The position numbers and the translations under genes were made by a program. DNA of 64,000 nt from the NCBI GenBank assembly GCA_028023455.1, contig JAQFVV010012418.1:5513244-5577243 (forward strand). The letters run 5' to 3'. Origin of the DNA: Epiperipatus broadwayi. Its lineage: Eukaryota; Onychophora; Udeonychophora; Euonychophora; Peripatidae. This document shows, piece by piece, positions 36,301-48,669 of the stretch; positions within the stretch are counted from its first letter, which is position 1; each line of letters begins with the position of its first letter. The notes beneath the pieces are model-generated. The model did no database searches and was not told where the DNA came from. It worked only from the letters and a program-made list of their open reading frames with translations.

Positions 36301-39300
36301 AGAAAAGATTATTTCTTTATTCTACAAGATGTAAAGGAAGACAAATCGTATCAGTGGATAATATTAAACTATACAATAGAGTTTGTTAATTACAAGAGTA
36401 TATTAAAGAATACATTTTGAAAGTGCAAATATTTATAGCTCAGAGAGTTTGATTGGGATCAAGGTGATTTACTTTATTCTAAATTATTTACTAGGGAATG
36501 ATTGAGGTTTTACCTCTTCCCAAAATTATATGTTTTATTTGGAATAATTTATTCTATCAGAGTTAACTTCTTCCTTTGTCTTAATTGTATATCTCAGTAG
36601 CTAATTATTTATATGTAACCGACTACTGAGCTTAGTCTACTTTATAATCCTTATTGTTATCTGTAAGAGTCTCAACCCAACCCCTAGTATTATTAAAAAA
36701 ACAAACAAAATGTGTCCACAATTGGAACTTAGTAGAATTTTGTTTGAAATATTTCTATAAGTTAGAAAGAAGGTCTATAAATTAGGGAGAATCAGAGAGT
36801 GATTATTATTTGAAAGATCTTCGATTTTTAAGAGGAGTTGGAAAATGATTGTTTAGTGGAGATCCTCTTCTAGATCCTCTTCTTTGATTTTCTTTAGGTT
36901 ACAATATATATTATAAGATGGGAAAATATGCTGTTATATATTGGAAAAAAATAGTGACAAGATATGCTGATAGTTTAAGCATAATAACAAAAAAATTATT
37001 CATCTAATAAATACAATAATGGTTATCACTGGATAACAACTCACTATCATTGATTTACTTAGTTTGATGACTCAAAGTATGATCTCAATGAAATAATACT
37101 GATAAAATATTTAAATTTTCTACCAATAATCGATTTTACTTTGTTCTCTGGACTGACCATCAAAATAATGGTAGCTTGCACCAATCCACTTTATTCATTT
37201 CAAGGATAAAAATCCTTCAATGCACTGTGGCATCATTTTCAAGTTTGAAGGAGTGATTTGTCTATTTTTAATATTCTTTTAAATATTTGTTCTCACCTAA
37301 TAAGTTATCTGCAGTCCAGAACAATTTGAAAATAAATTAAATTTTTTTTTGTACATCAAATGACTCATAAATACATATATAAGCAGAGTGGATTTGATAG
37401 GTGAATGCATCAGCCTCAGACATCAAATTGAAATAGATACTAAAATAAAATGTTATATTGAATATATATATTATGCCATTTGGCAGATCCCTCTAAACCA
37501 AAATAGGATCATACACAATTTAAAAATTTTTTTTTTATATTAAAGTTAGCTCATTACTTTATTCTGAAATTAATTGTCATTGTATGTATACCCACACATT
37601 TCTGTAGAAACATTAGTGAATAAACAACAAATAACACATTCTGTGTATAAATCTTTGTATATACAAGAATCATTTTCTCATATATGTATAAACATTACAT
37701 ACATATCCCTGACCAATATATCACCTTCAATTCATTATAAGTCATTCTCAGATGAAAATAATCATGGAATTAATATTAGGAATTGACAATCTTTAATACA
37801 ATAAACTGAACCTGTGCAATATTTAATAAATAATAATAAAACAAACATTTATTGAATATATAAATAACAAAATATTTTCTATTGTTATATAGACCATTTT
37901 ATACAATTGTAAAATTATTCATTTTTTCTTTCTTTTATAATAACATAAACAATAGTTAAAAATCTTTTGTTTATGTTGTTCTTACTATCTTCTAATTTGA
38001 ATTTTTATTATTTGTATATTAACATTTACCAAACTATTATTTTCAAAACTCATCAACAATGTATAGATTATATGATCTTATTTTAAATTACATTTTAAAT
38101 CATGTTTCGTGATACATCAATATAATTATAGCATTCAAACATAACAGGAAGGTCCAAGGTTTATACATTATTAAAATCTATAATTATTAATTAGATGAAT
38201 AAGTGTTTACAATAAGCATATGATCAAACATTGATAGCCATAAGCAAATATCCAAGATTTTTAAATGCATCTAAGATATAATTCCATATATTAATGATAC
38301 CTAGAAATATAATCCATTTTCTTAACACAGATGAATTCATAGTTGTTACATATACAAAAAATACAATTTAGTCCACTAGTATACCTTAATTAATTTTAAT
38401 AAACATATATAAATATGCCTAGATTTACTTATATCTTAGCAATACTCAGCACTGCACTCATATCTCTTATAAAACAATATTCTGATTTCTTAAGCAATTT
38501 TCTTATTAAATAACAGATAAATTTTACTTTTTGAATATTAAAAATATACCCAATTATAAATAAAAGCTTGTAAATAATTGTTACTATATAAGAGAGTTCT
38601 TAAACCACTAAGCATCACATGATTACAATGTCTTATGCTTACTCATAATGTGATATCATCTAGATAACAAAACAATTCATATGGAAATTAAAATGATTAT
38701 ACTGTGGTATTTTAATAGCTCTTAAACAATTCTCATAGTTTTATGTGTACACACATATGTTTCAAAAGTGCCTATTATTACATTATTATAGTGCTTTATT
38801 GCTAATATATTGAAAGCTTAAAATCATACTGAAATGAATGATTATTAATATACAGATTTATTTGAAATAAACATATTGCAAATATTTGTTTGGATAGTAA
38901 TTGTATTTAAAAGTAATCTTTAGAATAAGCAAAAAAAAACATTTTTTTTTTTTCTCCCTTTGTTTTACTACCAAATTTTAAATTGGATATTGATTAGAAG
39001 TAACAAAATGATTCATTTTCTAAAGTCTTTCTTAAACAAAATTAACTATTAAATGAATTAAAGTGAAGCACAAATTCAAGTCACCACTTTTAAATCAATT
39101 ATAAAACAAATTGCCTATTTTCTCTTTTTGCATATATATGGTTTCAAGCATCAATTCATCATATGGCCTTCAGGGAAAATAAGGTTTGAACACTAGGTCA
39201 TCTATTGACAAAATAGTATAGCCTGGGTAAATATCATAATAGATTATATTTTAAATTAAGCATATAGAAAGTTTCATATGTGTTAAGTAAAAATACTCTT

Positions 39301-39455
39301 TAGTTTAGGCTAAAAAAAAATATTTAAGTTAAATAATAAATGTTTTAGTTTAATTTTCAGATATAAAAAGTTTTCTTTTATAAGGTTAAATCTTTCTCAA
39401 GATAACGAAATTTATTTAAACAAAGTATAATTAATGAGGTCCTAGTAGAAAAAAT
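33331..39455. other. AT-rich intron sequence, no gene seen
   Basis: Several kilobases of AT-rich DNA with poly-A/T runs and short random open frames. The longest (73 codons near 34000 and 70 codons near 37574) have no recognisable domains. No inverted or tandem repeat of note was seen. Confidence 0.5.
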
Positions 39456-39466
39456 TGCAGAATGTC

Positions 39467-39576
39467 TTGCGTTGTTAGCCGAGAGGTATCGCAGCCACCA
39501 TGCACGCAAGTAGTTGGTTGCAGACGGTTGTGGGTTCATGTCCCGGCCGATGCTATGACATATGAAAAAAAAAAAC
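39467..39576 (+). mobile_element. tRNA-derived SINE, copy 2
   Basis: It contains an A box (TTAGCCGAGAGG near 39476) and a B-box-like GGTTCATGTCC near 39533, spaced as in a tRNA gene. It ends 'ccgatgctatgacatatga' plus poly-A. The flanks TGCAGAATGTC (39456-39466) and TGCAGGATGTC (39577-39587) form a target duplication with one mismatch. It is the best-preserved copy of the family for the pol III promoter. Confidence 0.85.
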
Positions 39577-39587
39577 TGCAGGATGTC

Positions 39588-41939
39588 AAATTAATTGAAA
39601 TCAGATAAAAAAAATTGTGGCATATTGTTCTATTATCAAAATTAATTACTCTGAAACTAATCTATTGTCTTGTATTCATGATAGGGCTTTATTGTATATT
39701 TTATTTTCATTTCTAAAATTTTAATTTGATTAAAAAATAATGTTTTATGATAAACCTGTTTTCAATTGCAAGAAAAAAAATGCATTGAAAAGAAAAAATA
39801 ATATGCATAGAAAGCAGCAGAGATCAGGGTCTCTCAATCTATTGTTTTGTATGACATCTATTTCATGCATCATTGTACTGATCAAACCAATGTAAAACTA
39901 AATAAATCTTTTCCTAGTATCAGGTAAAGCTATACATTGATAGTTTATATTTAGACACACCTTCTTAGTTGTATAGAACTAGCTTACTGAACTACTTCTG
40001 ATCTTCAATGTAGTTAAATGATTCTAACTATTCACCAATTATATATCAACTTACTATCAATGATGTATTCTTCAATTAAGTGGAAACTGTTTATGACATA
40101 TAAATAATTAAAAACATGTAGAAATCTGATCATGATTGAGTGCTTACAACTTTCAATTAAGAAAATACTGATTCCTGCAACACTAATGTGATTTAAAATT
40201 TTTACATAGAGTTCTATAAATAAAAATCAGAAAAAAAAACATACATACATGAAATAAGATTTTGATTCTGCTGATGAATTTTGCTGACTGCTACTCAACT
40301 ATTGACCGAGATAAAAATCTATAAAAATCATTGAAATTTATAGGTATTGTATGAACTTAAGTTAAATTTTAAATGAACTTATTTTACTTACAGGTCTGTA
40401 ATATTATTATTCTATCATCAATCTCATAATTTTTTGTTTATGTTTTTTTTACTAACTAATAGTATATTAATGATAGTTAAGAAGATAAATCATATTATAT
40501 ACTAGTATGCTAGTTTAAGGGTTAAAAGAGGAGAGTAATTTGGATTAAATTATGCAATTGCTTATTTAAAAAATATTGAATTATAATCGAGAGACTGACT
40601 CTTGCAAATCCTTCTCATAACTATTTAAATTATTAAAAAAATAATGTTAACCCTAAAAATATAATAACAGAACAGATATATTAATATCTCTGAATGCTAT
40701 CAAATTTTAAAAGTTTAGTGAGACTATCAGCCAGGTAATTTGTTTAAAACAAAAAAAAAGGGAGTGAAGAATAATGTTAAGGGCTACTGGAAGCCTGTTG
40801 GAGCTAACACTAGAGTACACCTTTATATATAGCATACTGGATAGCCTACACCTACTATCCTCCATCAGAGGATGCTACTAAACCTCTAGACTAGAATATT
40901 TATACTTTGCTGATGAGAATATTATTACCAGTGCCTACTACAGCTGTTTCCTTATATACAGATTAATTATTTCTGCTAGATCATGGAGAGTAAAAATTAT
41001 TTTCAAAATAAATAATTGGCAGAGCAGACAATAATGAACAAACACTAGACAAATCTAACAATTAGCAGCACTATTTATTAACAATAGTAAAACAGAAACT
41101 TACATTAATGGTTGGGTTTACATTATAGTTAGCTCAAATATATATTAAAATTGATTACAAACCCTTTTTTAAAGAAGTAGTTAATGTATTTGGCAGTTAT
41201 CCTCCTTAATGTAACTTTTAGTTCGTTAAAATAATTGAATGTTTATCTAATGAAAATTTATATATACTTGACAATTTCAGATATTCACTCATATCTTTGC
41301 TATAACATTAGTTTATAATAAAAAATCAGCAGACCTTATTACTACACAAACATTCACTGATTTTACTAACAAAGCTCAAATGCAATCCAAGATCCCAGTC
41401 AAAAGAGGAAACATATAATTAACAATAAGAGGCCCTTAAGTAACCCATATTAAAGAGCAAAATATAATGACATGGAAAGAAATACTTGACTCAAAGTAAA
41501 CATTAAGATGACTACTAATTTAAAGTGGTAAATAAACATGAGTTAAAAATTTATGTAAATGAGTATGAGTAGACACTTGCTGAACCTGATGTAAAATCAA
41601 TAAACATCCACATGATATATATATAAGGAATCATTTTAAATGTACATAAATATACAAGCAAAAAAAATATTTTCTTTCACTGTCGGCTATGCATGATATA
41701 AACATCAAGGGAAAAAACTGCCAATAATTTAAATGATTTAATGCTTATATAAAATTATACACACTTCCACATACATCAATTAAGAAATGAATATGTCAAG
41801 TTCTAAGGCATTATTAATTAAAACATATACTAAAAAATAAACTTAAAAATTATTTTTTTCTTGCTAAAAAAAAATCTAGATTGTCTAAAACAATTACAAA
41901 AGTGGGAGGGAAGAATCTTGCTCTCAGATTCTTTTAAAT
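39588..41939. other. AT-rich intron sequence, no gene seen
   Basis: No coding or repeat signal was recognised. Confidence 0.5.
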
Positions 41940-41943
41940 AACT

Positions 41944-41971
41944 TGTAACGATATATAAATATGTCGTTACA
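41944..41971. repeat. Terminal hairpin of the element 2 repeat
   Basis: A perfect 8-bp inverted repeat TGTAACGA / TCGTTACA with a 12-base loop, conserved at 44516-44543 in the 3' repeat. Confidence 0.85.
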
Positions 41972-43977
41972 TTAATTTAAAATAAAAACATAAAAGTTCG
42001 CAAATAAAAGTAAAAAACTAAACGCTAAAATTAAATTGTTTGTTAAACGTATATACATTCGCACAGATGCCAAACTTTAAAAATATTTTTTTTTAAAAAA
42101 ACAAATAAGTATTTGAACGTACTTTTTTATAAAAAAGTACAAGATTTAAAAATAAAAACAGGTATTAATTAATTCTTGTAATCTGTAAATGGAAATGATT
42201 GTTTATAAATTGTTTGAAAAGCAAGCTAATTAAAATGATCGGTGAAAGATAGATAAGAAAATAAAGAGAAATTATCTTGACCAATGGAAGCACCAAGCCT
42301 TGGCTCGGACCCTAACGAAAGTGATGGATTAGTGACGTTTTGTTGATTGAATCCGTGTGGATAATATAAAAAGAGAAATACAGTTTTTTTTGGACAGTTC
42401 CAGCGTTTTGTGTTTGAGAGATGTGGTAGGACGCACATACCACACTCTCTATTTAAAAAAAAAATGAAAAGACTGTGATACCTTGAACCAGCTATTGCTA
42501 TCTCCAGAACATTATCTTCCAATGGAGGCGTCGTGGGAATTAAAAGCAAAAACCTGGACTCTTCTACCATGAGCTATGAACTTTACAAATTAACAACAAC
42601 AAAAAAAAGTAATTAAGAACTTTCGTCTTTGTTTTTTTTTTAAAGATTCAGCTAATTTAAATTTTAAAATGAACTCTTATTTGATTTTCAAATTAATAAT
42701 TGTTTAAATTTATATAGTTAAGTTTTGCTAAAATCATTTCCATTTTATTATTTTTATTTGTAGTAATATTTATTGTAGAAATTATTAAATGCAATACATT
42801 TAAGTTGGGTATAGACATTGCATAGATTCGTTAGCGGTTGATTATGTTGTGGTTTTCACAGTTGATTAGAATATATGTCAACGATGTCACTGCGGTGTCT
42901 TATGATGAACACCAAAGGGTCTCCTGTATTCCCTCAGCAATTGACATTATCAATTGACTTTGTATTTTGATCGGTTGTGTTTAATTTGGAATGTTTTTGA
43001 CCATGGAATCTATGCAGCCGATCTATACTCGACATTATAAAACAAATTGTATAAAAATAATCTGTGCGAATGTATTTAAATGTTAAATTTAAGTCGGGCA
43101 TGAATGGCTATATAGTTTTGTAAAGTTATATTAAGGGAGGGTAATCTTAGGTTATTCATTTCGTAGTTGAATTGGTTCAATGGATTGGATATATTTGTGT
43201 AATTGTAGATGTAGTATGAGATCCGCTACAGGCAGGATTATATATATACGCCACACCCCTTCTGTTTGCCTATGGATGGGTTTGTAAGACGGCAAAGGAC
43301 CGCAGTCCATTCCTATGGAGTTTTATGTTTATTGTTCTACTCGCCAACAGATGTGGCATTCCTGATTGGTAGAGACAATTTTTTCTCTAATTCTATTTGC
43401 TGTTCAGATGTACATTCCTGACAGTATAGTATTTTGTGTTGTCGTATTTTCATGCTACATTGAATACATAAATGTATCAGATGGATTGGCGCCGGTTTGA
43501 TTGCGAAATTTGTTGCCTAAGGTTAAATCAGGGAAGAATATTTTCTTTTCAAATGCAGATCTATGTAGTCTATTCATACTCGACTCACTAAATAAATATT
43601 AAACTCATGGTTGTAATTTACTTAAATGTAAAACTAAAGATTAATAGAAAAATCTAAAATGTTGAATTTATTCCTCAAAATTTAAATGTTATTTTATATG
43701 TGCGTAAATAAATATTTTTATGTGTTAATTTCTGACAGTGGCTTTTATTTATTTATATTTAAGATATAAATTAAGATATAGATTTTTATCTCTGCGTCTC
43801 CACTGAACTAGTGACTTGGGCTAACGATCTGAATATTTAAATAAAGTGGAATCTTAACAGCGCGTATCTGACTACTCTATAAATTTTTCTAGGTTTAAAT
43901 GCTTAGATGGCGCCCTGTAGAGCAGATATCGTAGTTTGCGGTTAGATTCAATCTTCACTTTCATTTCGATCGTTATA
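41944..43977 (+). repeat. 5' long terminal repeat of element 2
   Basis: It starts with the hairpin TGTAACGA-N12-TCGTTACA (41944-41971) and ends ATCGTTATA. A 114-codon minus-strand frame (42226-42570) is broken in the other copy by indels, which argues against a gene. A TATATATA stretch followed by a GC-richer block near 43230-43300 is a candidate for the promoter/R region, by inference only. Confidence 0.85.
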
Positions 43978-43979
43978 AC

Positions 43980-43996
43980 TGGCGAACCAACTTGGG
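43980..43996 (+). promoter_or_regulatory. Putative primer-binding site of element 2
   Basis: TGGCGAACCAACTTGGG lies two bases after the end of the 5' repeat. It has the TGG start expected for pairing to a tRNA CCA end. The tRNA was not identified. Confidence 0.6.
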
Positions 43997-44515
43997 CCGA
44001 TCTTTAATAAACACGAGTTCCCTGAGAATTTTAAAAGTGAATCATGCTCGTAATATTTTTCCTGAAATTAGTATAAATATATTTTTTCTATTGACGTGGA
44101 GTTACAGTTTGAATTTTTGGTCTTAAAGGTACTGCCAGTAAAAAAAATTGCGCATATGTAAATATAAATGCGAGGAATAAAACGTAATAATAAATATAAA
44201 TCATAATTATTTTTTTTTAAAAAGTCTTGTTAAATTAAAATCTAATCGTTCAACTTGCCTAAGTAATAGTTAAAGGTAGGAGAAATGAAACTTGGAAGGG
44301 AGGGGGCAGAAATTTAGCTGGTAATAGGGAATCAACAGTCAACTTTTTTTTTTTAATCATTATATTTGTGTGTAATTACTGTTTTGTCTTGTAAAAAAAA
44401 AGTTTTGTCCTTTTGAAATTTTCATATATAATCAATTTGTGTAACGTAATTACTAACACTAAGTAAATTCTTTTTTTTTTTTAATGTTTTTGTTTTTTGA
44501 GGAAGTTTACTGATA

Positions 44516-46581
44516 TGTAACGATATATAAATATGTCGTTACATTAATTTAAAATAAAAACTTAAAAGTTTGCAAATAAAAGTAAAAAACTAAACGCTAA
44601 AATTAAAATGTTTGTTAAACGTATATACATTCGCACAGATGCCAAACTTTAAAAATATTTTTTTTTAAAAAAACAAATAAATAAGTATTTGAATGTACTT
44701 TTTTATAAAAAAAGTACAAGATTTAAAAATAAAAACAGGTATTAATTAATTCTGGTAATCTGTAAATGGAAATGATTGTTTATAAATTGTTTGAAAAGCA
44801 AGCTAGCCTTGGGCTCTTGTATAATTAAAATGATCTGATGAAAGATAGATAAGAAAATAAAGAGAAATTAGCTTGACCAATGGAAGCACCAAGCCTTGGC
44901 TCAGACCCTAATGAAAGTGATGGATTAGTGACGTTTTGTTGATTGAATCCGTGTGGATAATATAAAAAGAGAAATACAGTTTTTTTGGACAGTTCCAGCA
45001 TTTTGTGTTTGAGAGATGTGGTAGGACACACATACCACACTCTCTATTAAAAAAAAAAAAAATGAAAAGACTGTGATACCTTGAACCAGCTATTGCTATC
45101 TCCAGAACATTATCTTCCAAGGGAGGCGTCGCGGGAATTAAAAGCAGAAACCTGGACTCTTCTACCATGAGCTATGAACTTTACAAATTAACAACAACAA
45201 AAAAAAGTAATTAAGAACTTTCGTCATTGTTTTTTTTAAAGATTCAGCTAATTTAAATTTTAAAATGAACTCTTATTTGATTTTCAAATTAATAATTGAT
45301 TGTTTAAATTTATATAGTTAAGTTTTGCTAAAATCATTTCCATTTTATTATTTTTATTTGTAGTAATATTTATTGTAGAAATTATTAAATGCATTACATT
45401 TAAGTTGGGTATAGGCGTTGCATAGATTCGTTAGCGGTTGATTATGTTGTGGTTTTCACAGTCGATTAGAATATATAAGTCAACAATGTCACTGCGGTGT
45501 CTTATGATGAACACCAAAGGGTCTCCTGTATTCCCTCAGCAATTGACATTATCAATTGACTTTGTATTTTGATCGGTTGTGTTTAATTTGGAATGTTTTT
45601 GACCATGGAATCTATGCAGCCGATCTATACTCGACATTATAAAACAAATTGTATAAAAATAATCTGTGCGAACGTATTTAAATGTTAAATTTAAGTCGGG
45701 CGTGAATGGCTATATAGTTTTGTAAAGTTATATTAAGGGAGGGTAATCTTAGGTTATTCATTTCGTAGTTGAATTGGTTCAATGGATTGGATATATTTGT
45801 GTAATTGTAGATGTAGTATGAGATCCGCTACGGGCAGGATTATATATATACGCCACACCCCTTCTGTTTGCCTATGGATGGGTTTGTAAGACGGCAAAGG
45901 ACCGCAGTCCATTCCTATGGAGTTTTATGTTTATTGTTCTACTCGCCAACAGATGTGGCATTCCTGGTTGGTGGAGAGACAATTTTTTCTCTAATTCTAC
46001 TTGCTGTTCAGATGTACATTCCTGACAGTATAGTATTTTGTGTTGTCGTATTTTCATGCTACATTGAATACATAAATGTATCAGATGGATTGGCGCCGGT
46101 TTGATTGCAAAATTTGTTGCCTAAGGTTAAATCAGGGAAGAATATTTTCTTTTCAAATGCAGATCTATGTAGTCTATTCATACTCGACTCACTAAATAAA
46201 TATTAAACTCATGGTTGTAATTTACTTAAATGTAAAACTAAAGATTAATAGAAAAATCTAAAATGTTGAATTTATTCCTCAAAATTTAAATGTTATTTTA
46301 TATGTGCATAAATAAATATTTTTATGTGTTAATTTCTGGCAGTGGCTTTTATTTATTTATATTTAAGATATAAATTAAGATATAGATTTTTATCTCTGCG
46401 TCTCCACTGAGCTAGTGACTTGGGCTAACGATCTGAATATTTAAATAAAGTGGAATCTTAACAGTGCGTATCTGCCTACTCTATAAATTTTTCTAGGTTT
46501 AAATGCCTAGATGGTGCCCTGTAGAGCAGATATCGTAGTTTGCGGTTAGATTCGATCTTCACTTTCATTTCGATCGTTATA
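44516..46581 (+). repeat. 3' long terminal repeat of element 2
   Basis: Colinear with the 5' repeat over its full length with small indels, for example an extra 18-bp 'gccttgggctcttgtata' near 44806. The hairpin start and ATCGTTATA end are present. Confidence 0.85.
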
Positions 46582-46585
46582 AACT

Positions 46586-48660
46586 ATTTATTAACTTTAC
46601 AACAGGGAGAACAAATAATACCTTTAGAAAACTATTCTAAGATATTGAAATTATAAATTATCAAATTTAAAAGAAATTAAAGGATTTTAAATAACAATAT
46701 TCAAATAATTATAATATGACATAAAAATAAAATTAATAAAGCAGATATAAAATTAGGAATCAATTAAAAAAAATTATATCTTTACATATCATTGACTTAA
46801 CTGGCATATCTAAAAAATAGTTCATAAAAAGATTCCACCTTAAGGACATAGTGAAAGAAGTATTGGGATATTACTTTCTGTTCTGGTGTAGTATATAAAT
46901 GTGTACATGCACATGGCATGTAAATATTATTTCTGGAGTCTTCTTTTTGTTTCATGGGTGATGAAAAGTGCATTGCTATGATGGTCTCTAAAATGTTGGA
47001 AGTTGGCTGGTTTTTTAGTTAGACAAGGTTAGCATATACTGGCTACCAGTTCATGCAGGAGTAGACTTCATCTTTTGGGTGCTTTAGTAGCACAAAACTT
47101 CAGATATGATAGAGCAAATTCTGAATTCATTTTTGAGATGGGCAATATAAATACAGCATAATCAAAATGCAAGCAGCATTAGAATACAGCAAAATAAAAT
47201 CACAAGAATCAGAAAATGATGAATTAAGCAGAATGATGAATTAATCAGACTAAATAAATAATTTTAACTGACTTTTATAGACCTTCCCTTCATTGGTTAG
47301 CCTAGTCTGTAATTTAAGGAATCTTCCTAATTAGCAAACTAGTGATTAAAATTTTTGAACCAGATAAGCCAGGAAATTTTTAATTAATTATAGCATTCCA
47401 AATTATAATTAGTCAATTTAAAATTTTCCAGATAACAATACATAATGAAAGAGATTTATATTTTGTTAAGATTTTAATTAATAACAAACTGATTAGAATT
47501 GAGAGAAAAAAACATTTTAGGATTAACTATTGTTTTTTTAACTATAATTTTTTTTTTTACCGAAAGATAAAAAATTCAACTGTAAAGTACACATTTTTAA
47601 ATAAACTCTTTTACATTTAAATAACTGAGCCAAACTTAAAATATTTTCTCTATTAGGGTGTGCACATATATATAATATTGCACTCACCAAAAAACACAAA
47701 TTAAAATTAAGTTTGCTTAACTAGTACTAAATACTGGCATATAAATTAATGAGATAGACAAAGCATCTCAATAGATTTGTTTAAATTTAACCTTGACTTA
47801 GTAATCAAAGACTTTAAGTAGATTCTAGTTTTTCATGAAAATATTTGTATATATGTCACATACGCATGTATAGAGAATTTTAAAAAAAATCAATGTATTT
47901 ATATGTATTTGGGAGTATTTTACAGCTTTTATATGCCTTCTTTTAGTTATATTTTGATGCATACCCATCGTGGAATGATAATTCACACACTTGTCTTTAA
48001 TATTAAAGTATATTTAAATAGAATTAAAATTTTCATGATTAATCGGTTTATGTAGTCTGAGTAATTATAAATAAGGTATGCTGTTATAATATTAATATAT
48101 ATATGATGATTGTTTGTCATGGGTTAAATACATATTGCTGAGAGTGCTGAAACACATATTACTCATACATGTGGTGATATTGTCATCTTCTAAGTGAAAT
48201 TTAAAAGCAATAAATATGCACATATATCTCCAAATTTAGATTGTATATGACTACAATTGATTTATTAACTAACTAATTGAGATTAAGTCATTATAGAAAT
48301 TTGGTTTATGATGACTTTCCGAATGAAATTAAAGATGTCATGTAGTAATTAATAGACAGATTATGTTATAATTACATTATTAATGGTAGTCATAGAATCC
48401 AACTACTCAACATTATTTCATACATGTTTAAAATATAATTTAATAAAATTTCTAATAAATTTTATTTTGTTTACTTAATAGATTTTGTTTCTTGTAATTT
48501 ATGTTATTATTTGCTAGTGCCAATCTGATTTTTTTCTGAAGAAATCTCTTGATCTCTGTTATCTAGGGGGCATAAAATAATTTGCTAGTAGTGGTTTAGG
48601 GTTTTGTGGGAGTTTATGCTTAACCTCCTCATCAGTAAATTATAACCTTACAATATTATA
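46586..48660. other. AT-rich intron sequence, no gene seen
   Basis: No coding or repeat signal was recognised. Confidence 0.5.
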
Positions 48661-48669
48661 CTGGTCAAA

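Larger units (their letters stand above)
41944..46581 (+). mobile_element. LTR-type element 2, structurally complete and non-coding
   Basis: Two direct repeats of 2,034 and 2,066 bp flank an interior of only 538 bp (43978-44515). The element is flanked by a 4-bp duplication AACT (41940-41943 and 46582-46585). Each repeat begins TGTAACGA and ends ATCGTTATA, giving imperfect terminal inversion. TGGCGAACCAACTTGGG, a primer-binding-like site, follows the 5' repeat after two bases. The interior has no ORF of note, only an A/G-rich tract near 44285-44310. This is the structure of a non-autonomous LTR retrotransposon, with LTRs far longer than in classical TRIMs and an interior far shorter than in LARDs. 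The repeats are very similar to each other, so insertion was comparatively recent. Confidence 0.85.

Noticed and set aside
42226-42570. 114-codon minus-strand frame in the 5' repeat of element 2
   Set aside because: The corresponding region of the 3' repeat (44825-45168) is split by indels, so coding is not conserved between two young copies.
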